Source: Lutibacter oceani | Lineage (GTDB): Bacteria > Bacteroidota > Bacteroidia > Flavobacteriales > Flavobacteriaceae | Direction: 5' to 3' | Length of the DNA stretch: 64,000 bases | Assembly (NCBI RefSeq): GCF_003384935.1 | Contig: NZ_QTTQ01000009.1 | Location: 930,001-994,000, forward strand | Shown here: one piece after another, positions 26,450-34,117 of the stretch | Layout: each line of letters begins with the position of its first letter | Numbering within the stretch: position 1 is the stretch's first letter | The notes under the pieces: generated by a model | The model's input: the letters and a program-made list of their open reading frames with translations, nothing else | What the model was told of the DNA's origin: nothing | Database searches by the model: none | Position numbers and translations under genes: made by a program

Positions 26450-28081
26450 TTAATTTACAATTAATTTACGTGTTGCAATTTTACCACCTTCTTCAACTCT
26501 TACAAAATAAATACCTCTATTTAAATCAGAAATATTTATAATTTTCTTTAATTCCAATTTTGTATTATAAACTTGTTGTCCAGTTAAATTATAAATTTCA
26601 ACTTGTTTATTTAAATTGTTATTTGATGAAATATATAACACCCCGTTTGAAACAGGATTTGGATACATTGAAAAGTTTTCGATTTCATTTTTAACTACTG
26701 CTAAGCCAAAATCGTTGTTAGCTCCTGGTGTCCCTAAATCTCCAAGACCATAAGCAGTAGTTGCCGTTCCCCAGTTAGAACCAGTATCATTAGAAACGCT
26801 ATTATATTTATATAAGTGCAACTCCATACTTTCCCCAGAATAATTTGGAAAATCTATATCATTATAATACACTTGATCAATAATAACACTCCCCATTTCT
26901 ACAGGAGTTGTTAAAATTATTTCGTCGATAGATGATAACGTAAAACTAACAAAATCATAATCAGCATTAAAATTTCCATTTTCTACAAAAATTGAATTTC
27001 TTGCTAAAACAGCAAATCCTCCAGAAGGTACTATTACTGATGAATTTATTGGATGAGATTCCGATTCATTATCGGAAATCACCCAACCATTCAAATCAAT
27101 ATCTATTGCGGTGGTATTGTATACTTCAAAATATTCTCCATTTGCATCAGTTACCATAGTTGGGTTATGCATAATCTCGGTAATTATTATTGAACCAACA
27201 TTAGGCGATACATTTCCACTTAAAACAACTGTTTTACTTATAGCTCCCAAACTGTTAATTACAAGATTATCAGTATAATATCCAATATTTAAATTAGCTT
27301 TTAACCTCACATAAATAGTGGTAATTGGTACGGTACCATCAATTGGGGACAGATTAATTGATGATACCCATCCTGAACCCGAAGTTTCAGAAATTTCAAA
27401 ATTAGTTGGAGCAATTAAAACAATATTATTAGTTGTTAGATTTGTTCCAGATACATTAAATGTACCTTCTGCAGATGGGCCAAAATTAAACTCATAATTC
27501 ATTCCAGAAACAGAATTACTCGCCAAAATAGAGGGTGCTAAAATAAATGTTTGACCGTTATTAACAAGACCATTTGTTGCAATAGCTGAAAGTGCCCAGC
27601 TAAAATCTTCATAATTTGTTCCAGAACCTGTCAATTGCAACGATTCGCCTGCTGGATCAGTACCATCTTCAAAAACACCAATATCAACGGATGTCATCCC
27701 AGTTGCTAATCCACTAGTTGCTGTAAAAGCACCTTTATAACTTAAAAATTGTACAATAAAATTATTTGGATCTAGTAAAGCAATTCCTTCAATATCATTT
27801 TGAATATTCGCATTTAAAAACCAAACCGTACCTCTATTATTTTGTAGGTTTGGTATTAAACCAGATAATGCTTTTGTGTCATAAATAGTCCCGTCTACTC
27901 CGTTATAAAACAACAAACTCCATCCCGATAAATCAGTTCCGCTTGGTCCTGCAATTTCAATACCTTCATCAATATCTGCTCCACTGTTATCATAATGAAT
28001 TTCGTTAATAAAAACATCGGTTTGCCCAAATGATAGCGTAACCACAAAAGTGGTTACAACCAATAAATAAATCTTTTTCAT
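26450..28081 (-). CDS. secreted protein with two lamin-tail domains and T9SS sorting signal (copy 3)
   Basis: A 543-residue protein. The signal peptide MKKIYLLVVTTFVVTLSFGQ is followed by a first lamin-tail domain (FINEIHYDNSGADIDEGIEI, LSGWSLLFYNG), a middle beta-sandwich segment (FNFGPSAEGTFNVSGTNLTT, TTIYVRLKANLNIGYYTDN) and a second lamin-tail domain (IIITEIMHNPTMVTDANGEY, LNGWVISDNESESH). The T9SS type A sorting domain begins FSMYPNPVSNG. It is probably surface-exposed or released. It is larger than copies 1 and 2, but its sorting domain is close to copy 2, pointing to duplication or gene conversion. No catalytic motif seen. Confidence 0.86.
   Translation of the reverse strand: MKKIYLLVVTTFVVTLSFGQTDVFINEIHYDNSGADIDEGIEIAGPSGTDLSGWSLLFYNGVDGTIYDTKALSGLIPNLQNNRGTVWFLNANIQNDIEGIALLDPNNFIVQFLSYKGAFTATSGLATGMTSVDIGVFEDGTDPAGESLQLTGSGTNYEDFSWALSAIATNGLVNNGQTFILAPSILASNSVSGMNYEFNFGPSAEGTFNVSGTNLTTNNIVLIAPTNFEISETSGSGWVSSINLSPIDGTVPITTIYVRLKANLNIGYYTDNLVINSLGAISKTVVLSGNVSPNVGSIIITEIMHNPTMVTDANGEYFEVYNTTAIDIDLNGWVISDNESESHPINSSVIVPSGGFAVLARNSIFVENGNFNADYDFVSFTLSSIDEIILTTPVEMGSVIIDQVYYNDIDFPNYSGESMELHLYKYNSVSNDTGSNWGTATTAYGLGDLGTPGANNDFGLAVVKNEIENFSMYPNPVSNGVLYISSNNNLNKQVEIYNLTGQQVYNTKLELKKIINISDLNRGIYFVRVEEGGKIATRKLIVN
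26646..26698. repeat. 53-bp direct repeat, copy B
   Basis: It is identical to 25595-25647 except for one base (A instead of C in the middle). It encodes the same sorting-domain segment in copy 3. Confidence 0.85.
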
Positions 28082-28243
28082 AGCATTTTTTATAGTTGTT
28101 CTTAAATATAAAAAAATATTTTCATAAAACGAATTAATAGGCTAATTATTAAATAATTAGTCGCTTTTTTATGGCTAAAATTAATTTTAAGTAATTTTAA
28201 TGTTAGCTTAATGTTATTCTTTTCATTACTTTAGTTATGCTAT

Positions 28244-28272
28244 TTTGTATTAGTAATTAATGATTACTTTTG
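28244..28272 (+). promoter_or_regulatory. promoter of the PhoB/PhoR-type operon
   Basis: TTTG at 28244-28247, 17-base spacer, TACTTTTG at 28265-28272. This is a full match to the Bacteroidota -33/-7 pattern. The ATG follows 30 bases after the -7 box. Confidence 0.65.
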
Positions 28273-28302
28273 AATGTTTTTACCATTAAACTTGTAAAAA
28301 TT

Positions 28303-29001
28303 ATGAAAAAAGCAGATATTAAAATACTTTTAGTTGACGATGAACCAGATATTTTAGAAATTGTTGGATACAATTTAAAAAATGAAGGTTATAAAATTTA
28401 TACCGCAAAAAATGGTATTGAAGCAATTGCTTCTGCTAAAAAGAATAACCCACATTTAATTATTTTAGACATTATGATGCCTGAAATGGATGGTATAGAA
28501 GCTTGTGAAAAAATAAGAGCTACTAAAGGTTTAGAAAATGTACTTATTACATTTTTTACTGCTCGTGGTGAAGATTATTCACAAATGGCAGGCTTTGATG
28601 TTGGTGCAGATGATTATATTACAAAACCTATAAAACCGAAAGTACTTATTAGTAAAATAAAAGCTTTATTAAGAAGAGTTAATGAATTTCAAAACACTTC
28701 ATCATCTGACAAATTAAAAGTAGGTGAAATAATAATTGATAGGGAAGAATATGTAATTATTAAAGATGGTGAAAAACTTTCATTACCAAGAAAAGAATTT
28801 GAACTATTTGCCTTACTTGCTTCAAAACCAGATAAAGTTTTTAAAAGAGATGATATTTTAGATAAAGTTTGGGGAAATGAAGTAGTTGTGGGTGGAAGAA
28901 CCATAGATGTGCATATTAGAAAATTACGTGAAAAAATTGGTGATAATTTTTTTAAAACCGTAAAAGGTGTTGGGTATAAATTTGTAATTAATGAAGATTA
29001 A
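28303..29001 (+). CDS. OmpR/PhoB-family response regulator
   Basis: A 232-residue DNA-binding regulator. The receiver domain has the acidic pair in LLVDDEPD, the phosphoacceptor Asp56 in LIILDIMMPEMDG and Lys in ITKPIKPK. The C-terminal winged helix (LSLPRKEFELFALLASKPDK, GGRTIDVHIRKLREKIG) binds direct-repeat operators. The start is the ATG at 28303 (MKKADIKILLVDD), since the promoter box lies within the longer frame from 28270. It is paired with the sensor kinase at 28991, whose ATG lies inside its last codons (11-base overlap). The group includes PhoB (phosphate) and envelope-stress regulators; the stimulus cannot be read here. Confidence 0.92.
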   Translation: MKKADIKILLVDDEPDILEIVGYNLKNEGYKIYTAKNGIEAIASAKKNNPHLIILDIMMPEMDGIEACEKIRATKGLENVLITFFTARGEDYSQMAGFDVGADDYITKPIKPKVLISKIKALLRRVNEFQNTSSSDKLKVGEIIIDREEYVIIKDGEKLSLPRKEFELFALLASKPDKVFKRDDILDKVWGNEVVVGGRTIDVHIRKLREKIGDNFFKTVKGVGYKFVINED

Positions 29002-30037
29002 AAAAACATATTCATTTGCTTTTTGGACTTCAATATTTATTACCCTATTTATAACGGTTTCATTATATTTTTCTGCTTATTTTTATTTAAATATCACACT
29101 TAAAACCACCTTTTTTCTTCTTTTTACAGGTGTAATTTTTGTTTTTACTTTTTTTATTACCCAGTATCGTTTAGAAAAATTTATCTATAAACGTATCAAA
29201 AAAATATATGATAGCGTTTCAGTTTTAGACCCTTCCGATTTTCATAAAACCGCAATTACATCTGATATTGATGCGCTCTCTAGAGAAGTACAAAAATTTG
29301 CAGAAATAAAACAAAAGCAAATTACCAATTTAAATATGAGAGAAAGCTATAGAAGAGAGTTTTTAGGAAATGTTTCTCATGAATTAAAAACACCATTATT
29401 TACTGTCCAAGGTTACTTATTAACTTTAGCAGATGGTGCAATGAATGATAAACGAATTGGTAAAAAATACTTAAAACGTGCCAATAAAGGTGTTGAAAGG
29501 CTCATTGCTATTGTTAAAGATTTAGATTTAATTTCTAAATTAGAATCGGCTGATTTAACTTTATATAAACAACCTTTTAATATTTTAGAATTGGTTCAGG
29601 GTGTTTTTGATTTACTTGAAATGAAAGCCAAAAAAAGAGGTATTTCATTACATTTTAATAAGCATTATATATATCCAATAATGGTTATTGGTGATGTTGA
29701 AAAAATTGAACAAGTAGTTACCAACTTAATAGTAAACTCCATTAAATACGGAAAAAAAGATGGTACCACAATGGTGAGTTTTGACAAAACTGATACAAAA
29801 GTTTTAGTAAAAGTTATTGATAATGGTGAAGGAATTAAAAAAGAATATCAAGCCAGGCTTTTTGAACGATTTTATAGAGTGGATCAAAGTAGATCCAGAG
29901 ACCAAGGTGGTTCCGGTTTAGGACTTTCTATTGTAAAACACATTATTGAAGCACATAACGAGCAAATTTTTGTGAAAAGCGAATTTGGTAAAGGTTCTGA
30001 ATTTTCATTTACCCTCGAAAAGCTTAAAGAGATCTAA
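28991..30037 (+). CDS. PhoR-type sensor histidine kinase with minimal sensor region
   Basis: A 348-residue inner-membrane kinase. Two adjacent membrane helices (about residues 8-30 and 39-57) leave almost no periplasmic loop, so sensing is probably within the membrane or through a partner. The DHp box FLGNVSHELKTPL holds His130. The ATPase has an N box (VVTNLIVNSIKYG), G1 DNGEGI and G2 GGSGLGLSIVKH. It phosphorylates the response regulator encoded just upstream. Its 3' end overlaps the end of the convergent glycosyltransferase gene by 33 bases. Confidence 0.92.
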   Translation: MKIKKTYSFAFWTSIFITLFITVSLYFSAYFYLNITLKTTFFLLFTGVIFVFTFFITQYRLEKFIYKRIKKIYDSVSVLDPSDFHKTAITSDIDALSREVQKFAEIKQKQITNLNMRESYRREFLGNVSHELKTPLFTVQGYLLTLADGAMNDKRIGKKYLKRANKGVERLIAIVKDLDLISKLESADLTLYKQPFNILELVQGVFDLLEMKAKKRGISLHFNKHYIYPIMVIGDVEKIEQVVTNLIVNSIKYGKKDGTTMVSFDKTDTKVLVKVIDNGEGIKKEYQARLFERFYRVDQSRSRDQGGSGLGLSIVKHIIEAHNEQIFVKSEFGKGSEFSFTLEKLKEI

Positions 30038-31045
30038 ATCTATATTAGAAACATTTTTTATAAACCCTTGGTAATTATCAATTTCCTTTAATTTTTCAAA
30101 CGTAAACTCATGTTGTTTTATAGATGGGGCAATTAATTTATCATTCAATTTTTTAGCTAAATATTCCTGTTCAAATTGACCTGGTGTTGGAATAAAAAAT
30201 GCCTTTTTACCGCAAATAGCTAAATCCATAATTGTTGAATACCCAGAACGAGCAATTACAATTTCACTTTGATTAATTGCTTTTTCAAGATTTTTTGAAA
30301 GTAAGTAATTTACAATTTTAAAGTTATTTGAAACCCTTAAATTAGAGCTATTATCTAAAACTCCTCTAACAAAAAGGACTTTTCCTTTGTAATTTTTAAG
30401 TTCAATTAATAATTTTTCCTCTAATAAAGTTCTTTGAGGTTCTGGACCAGAAAGTAACACCAAAAGATTATTTAAAATTTCTCTTTTTTCATATTTAAAC
30501 CTGCTTAAAACACCAATATATTTTAGATTAAAATCATGTGTTTCTAAATGACCTAGATTACCTGAAAAACTAGGTTCATCTTTAAAATCAGGCACCCAAC
30601 ATTCATTAAAATTTTTTATTATTTTTTGATGTGTTTTAGAAGTAATTCCAGTAGTTTTTCCAGATAAAACATTTAACTGATGTGTAATATAAACAGATGG
30701 AATTTTAGAACTATAAACTCCAAACCTATTATCTGAAATTATTCCAGCTATATTTTCTTTATTAATAAGTTGAGCAACTAATTTATGTTCTTTTTTTACC
30801 GCTGAAATTACTGAAGGAATACTTAAAAGTAGCTTAAATTTTAAGTTTTTACCACTTTTTGAGTATTTAATATTATACGTGGGAAATTTATAACTCCTTA
30901 GTAAAGGAAACTCCTTTTGAAGCAATAATAAGGCGTGACCATCACTTGCTAAAATTGGTTCATAATTGGCCTTTATTAAGGCATTAATTATTGGGATACA
31001 ACGCGTTGCGTGTCCTAATCCCCAGTTTAATGGCGCAACAAGAAT
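30005..31045 (-). CDS. MurG-like glycosyltransferase, no conventional start codon
   Basis: About 346 residues. The C-terminal part has glycosyltransferase 28-like features (VLLSGPEPQR, NQSEIVIARSGYSTIMDLAI, KAFFIPTPGQFEQEYLAKKL). The first ATG/GTG/TTG in frame is a TTG at 30925, but 40 codons upstream of it translate to a sensible N-terminus (ILVAPLNWGLGHATRC, then YEPILASDGHALLLL) that the family needs for the Rossmann start. That segment follows the purD stop directly, as TAA then eight A then ATTCTT. The start could be ATT at 31045 (chosen here), or a one-base A insertion would join it to a TTG inside the purD end. Substrate unknown; likely cell-envelope sugar transfer. Confidence 0.7.
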   Translation of the reverse strand: MLVAPLNWGLGHATRCIPIINALIKANYEPILASDGHALLLLQKEFPLLRSYKFPTYNIKYSKSGKNLKFKLLLSIPSVISAVKKEHKLVAQLINKENIAGIISDNRFGVYSSKIPSVYITHQLNVLSGKTTGITSKTHQKIIKNFNECWVPDFKDEPSFSGNLGHLETHDFNLKYIGVLSRFKYEKREILNNLLVLLSGPEPQRTLLEEKLLIELKNYKGKVLFVRGVLDNSSNLRVSNNFKIVNYLLSKNLEKAINQSEIVIARSGYSTIMDLAICGKKAFFIPTPGQFEQEYLAKKLNDKLIAPSIKQHEFTFEKLKEIDNYQGFIKNVSNIDLDLFKLFEGK

Positions 31046-31051
31046 TTTTTT

Positions 31052-32323
31052 TTACAAGTCAAAACCAATGTCTGTTCTAAAATTCATTTTATCGAAACTA
31101 ATTTTTTCAATGTTTTTGTATGATTGTTTTAACGCTTCATTAAAGTTATTTCCGTAAGATGTAATTGCAATAACTCTGCCTCCATTTGTTACAACTTTTC
31201 CGTCTTTTGTTGTTGTACCTGCGTGAAAAGGTATAGAATTTTCAACTTTATCTAAACCAAAAATCTCTTTACCTTTTTCATAAGCTTCGGGATATCCTCC
31301 AGAAACAAGCATTACAGTACAAGCGCTTTCTTTTTTAAGTTCAATAGATTTAGTATGTAATTCTTTATTACCAGCTGCAATTAACAACTCTAAAAAATCG
31401 CTTTCAATTCTTGGCATAACCACCTCGGTTTCAGGATCTCCCATTCGGCAATTGTATTCAATTACTTTAATTTCTCCCTTGTCTAAAATCAATCCAATAA
31501 ATACGAAGCCAACATAAGGAATATTATCTTTTTGAAACCCGTCAATTGTTGGTTTAATAACCTGAGTTTCTATTTTTTCTATTAATTCTTCATTTAAAAA
31601 TGGTACTGGCGAAACAGCACCCATTCCTCCTGTATTTAAACCCTTATCTCCTTCACCAATTCTTTTGTAATCTTTTGCACTTGGTAAAACAACATAACTC
31701 TTTCCGTCGGTTAAAACAAAACAGCTAAGTTCTATTCCTGTTAAAAACTCTTCAATAACAACTTTACTACTTGCGGCACCAAACTTTTTATTGGCTAACA
31801 TTTCGGTAAGTTCATCTTTTGCTTCTTGTAAATCATTTAAAATTAAAACGCCTTTACCTGCAGCTAAACCATCTGCTTTTAAAACATAAGGTGGAGTTAA
31901 TGTTTCTAAAAATTTGTATCCATCTTCTAAGTTTTCTGTTGTAAAACTTTTGTAAGCAGCAGTTGGTATATTGTGTCGGTACATAAATTCTTTTGCAAAT
32001 TCTTTACTTCCTTCAAGTTGTGCAGCATATTTTTGTGGACCGATAACTGGAATATTTTTTAACTCATTATCGTTTAAAAAGAAATCATGAACGCCTTTAA
32101 CCAAAGGATTTTCTGGGCCAACAATTACCAATTTAATATTGTTTTTTAAAACTGCACTTTTTACAGCTTCAAAATCTACTTGATTAATCTCTAAATTAGT
32201 TCCAACTTCTTTTGTGCCAGCATTTCCTGGTGCTATAAATAACTTAGTTAATAATTTACTTTGCGCTATTTTCCAAGCCATTGCGTGTTCTCTTCCTCCT
32301 GATCCAAGTATTAATACATTCAT
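31052..32323 (-). CDS. purD: phosphoribosylamine--glycine ligase
   Basis: A 423-residue ATP-grasp enzyme for the second step of purine synthesis: phosphoribosylamine plus glycine plus ATP gives GAR. The N-terminal MNVLILGSGGREHAMAWK, the PYVLKADGLAAGKGVLIL nucleotide site, VVIEEFLTGIELS and the catalytic CRMGDPETEVVMPR are all intact. The length is standard for GARS. Cytoplasmic. It is followed with no gap by the glycosyltransferase frame and preceded by the DUF6909 gene 36 bases upstream, suggesting one transcript. Confidence 0.95.
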   Translation of the reverse strand: MNVLILGSGGREHAMAWKIAQSKLLTKLFIAPGNAGTKEVGTNLEINQVDFEAVKSAVLKNNIKLVIVGPENPLVKGVHDFFLNDNELKNIPVIGPQKYAAQLEGSKEFAKEFMYRHNIPTAAYKSFTTENLEDGYKFLETLTPPYVLKADGLAAGKGVLILNDLQEAKDELTEMLANKKFGAASSKVVIEEFLTGIELSCFVLTDGKSYVVLPSAKDYKRIGEGDKGLNTGGMGAVSPVPFLNEELIEKIETQVIKPTIDGFQKDNIPYVGFVFIGLILDKGEIKVIEYNCRMGDPETEVVMPRIESDFLELLIAAGNKELHTKSIELKKESACTVMLVSGGYPEAYEKGKEIFGLDKVENSIPFHAGTTTKDGKVVTNGGRVIAITSYGNNFNEALKQSYKNIEKISFDKMNFRTDIGFDL

Positions 32324-32359
32324 TGTATAAATTTATTTTAAGCTATTTATAGTTTTAAT

Positions 32360-34048
32360 TTAAAAAATTTGTTCTAATATTTTTTGAGTAATTACATATG
32401 TTGGCAATACTCCTGTTGTTCCTAAACCACCTGAAGCCAAAGTGCTTCCGGTTTCTAATGGATTATCTGAAGCATAATATGCATACCTAACTTGTACTTT
32501 TCTTGAAATATTTCCTCTAATTTTTGATGCTGCCTGAATTGCTTTTTGATAATGAGCTCCTTCCATTTCAAGCCCAATAACTTTCCAAGTGGAATCATGA
32601 AAGAATTTTAAAATATCTTTATTTTGAAGTGATGTTCCAAGCACAGTTACCATTGAACCTGTATAAACTCCAACTCCGCAACCTTCAAACATTTTCTTTT
32701 TTAATTGATTTTTAAATGGATAATTATCAGCAGTACCTTCAAAAATATGTGAAGAAGGAATCATAATATCTCCTTTTCCTCCTTCTAATATTCCTGCTTT
32801 TCCCATTATTGAAACAGAATCAACATTTAAGTGATGCTTTTTTCCGTCTTTATCAATATAAGGTTTTAAAAGTTCATCCATAGTTTCGTAAGCCTGTTCA
32901 CCAAAAGCATAATCCATTACAATAAGAACGGGCTTTTCACCATCATTCAAACTATTTTCTAGGGTGTATATAGTTTTAGATATATCAATTTTTTCGGTAT
33001 CAATTATTTGAACATTTATATTGGTTCCAGAAGTGTCTTTAATATAAATTAAACCATTATTTGAAGCATATTCTTTTACTTGTTTACGCAAATCTTCATT
33101 ATCATCAATACTTAATAATTTAAACAATGAAATAGTGTCATTATCTTTAATTTGCTGTGGTAATACAACTGGCGCATAAATTGAGTTCATAACACTGTGC
33201 ATATTTGCACTTATTATATGAATTGGTTTATTTAATAAGTTGTTTTCGTTTAATACATTTTTAATATTATCTGCCCACATTTCGCCATAAATATGGTGCC
33301 CAATTCGTTCACGTAAAACTGGACTAAAATTTATAGCTCTTCTTAAATTATTTACTTTTTCGTTTATGGCTAAATTTCCTAACCAATAAATAATTTGAAA
33401 AAAACGATCTGGATTATTTTTGTCGCTTAAAAGTGTGAAAACATTATAAGTTTCTTCAAAAGTACGCCCTAATATACTGGCTAAATGCGCTAACATTATG
33501 TCGCGTTCATCTCCGGTTAATTTTTTATTATGAAGTACAACATCTTCAAGTTTTTTCCATTCTCTTATAGTTTCAGTTCCGTCACTAATTAAAACTTTAT
33601 TTGCAATTTTATGAGACTCTATAAACAAAAAGGTTAAATGAGTTAAAATGTCGTAGATTTCAGAACGGCCTCTTGTAACTTCAATGTTCATTTGATCTTT
33701 ATCAATTCTAAAGCAATTCCTTCTTCTTTTGGGAGGAACAATTGGTTTAAAATGAGATTTTGAATAACCTTCTTCTGAAGTTAAATTAACAAATCTACAT
33801 TCTTCAATTCCCTTTGGAAGGCGTTCTATAACATAAATAAGTCCGTTTAATTCCACTTTCTCTTCAGCAATTGAGCCATATATTTCTGGTCTTAACAGTA
33901 ATAACGATTCTCTTAAAGCGTCACCTGAAATTCCCATTGGTTTGTAAAAACCTCTGCTAAATAAATGACGCATAGAAATGTACAAACGCTCTATTGCATT
34001 TGATGATTCTTGCGCTCTAGTTCTTTCGTGATTATTTGAGTGTACCAT
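32360..34048 (-). CDS. DUF6909-type protein with nucleoside-phosphorylase-like C-terminus
   Basis: A 562-residue soluble protein, recognised from memory as the Bacteroidota DUF6909 family. The first 300 residues are helical and basic in part (MRHLFSRGFYKPMGISGDAL, VPPKRRRNCFRID). The last 180 residues carry features of the purine-nucleoside phosphorylase / AMP nucleosidase superfamily: MGKAGILEGGKGDIMIP, SHIFEG, TGSMVTVLGTS and the VIGLEMEGAHYQKA signature, where MEGA resembles the ribose-binding MEMEAA of MTA/SAH nucleosidases. It sits just upstream of purD. A nucleotide-cleaving or nucleotide-sensing role is inference from these motifs and the neighbour; no characterised member is known to me. 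A TATCTTTG promoter box lies 17 bases upstream. Confidence 0.7.
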   Translation of the reverse strand: MVHSNNHERTRAQESSNAIERLYISMRHLFSRGFYKPMGISGDALRESLLLLRPEIYGSIAEEKVELNGLIYVIERLPKGIEECRFVNLTSEEGYSKSHFKPIVPPKRRRNCFRIDKDQMNIEVTRGRSEIYDILTHLTFLFIESHKIANKVLISDGTETIREWKKLEDVVLHNKKLTGDERDIMLAHLASILGRTFEETYNVFTLLSDKNNPDRFFQIIYWLGNLAINEKVNNLRRAINFSPVLRERIGHHIYGEMWADNIKNVLNENNLLNKPIHIISANMHSVMNSIYAPVVLPQQIKDNDTISLFKLLSIDDNEDLRKQVKEYASNNGLIYIKDTSGTNINVQIIDTEKIDISKTIYTLENSLNDGEKPVLIVMDYAFGEQAYETMDELLKPYIDKDGKKHHLNVDSVSIMGKAGILEGGKGDIMIPSSHIFEGTADNYPFKNQLKKKMFEGCGVGVYTGSMVTVLGTSLQNKDILKFFHDSTWKVIGLEMEGAHYQKAIQAASKIRGNISRKVQVRYAYYASDNPLETGSTLASGGLGTTGVLPTYVITQKILEQIF

Positions 34049-34065
34049 AAATTATTATTGGTTTA

Positions 34066-34073
34066 CAAAGATA
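34066..34073 (-). promoter_or_regulatory. -7 box for the DUF6909 gene
   Basis: TATCTTTG on the minus strand, 17 bases before the ATG at 34048. No clear -33 TTG. Confidence 0.5.
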
Positions 34074-34117
34074 CAATATCTCTGTTGAATTGTTTAATTG
34101 TTCAATTGTTGGGTTAA

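Noticed and set aside
24465-28081. Lamin-tail gene cluster as a defence or toxin island
   Set aside because: All three have signal peptides and T9SS sorting domains, no nuclease or toxin motif, and base composition like the neighbours.
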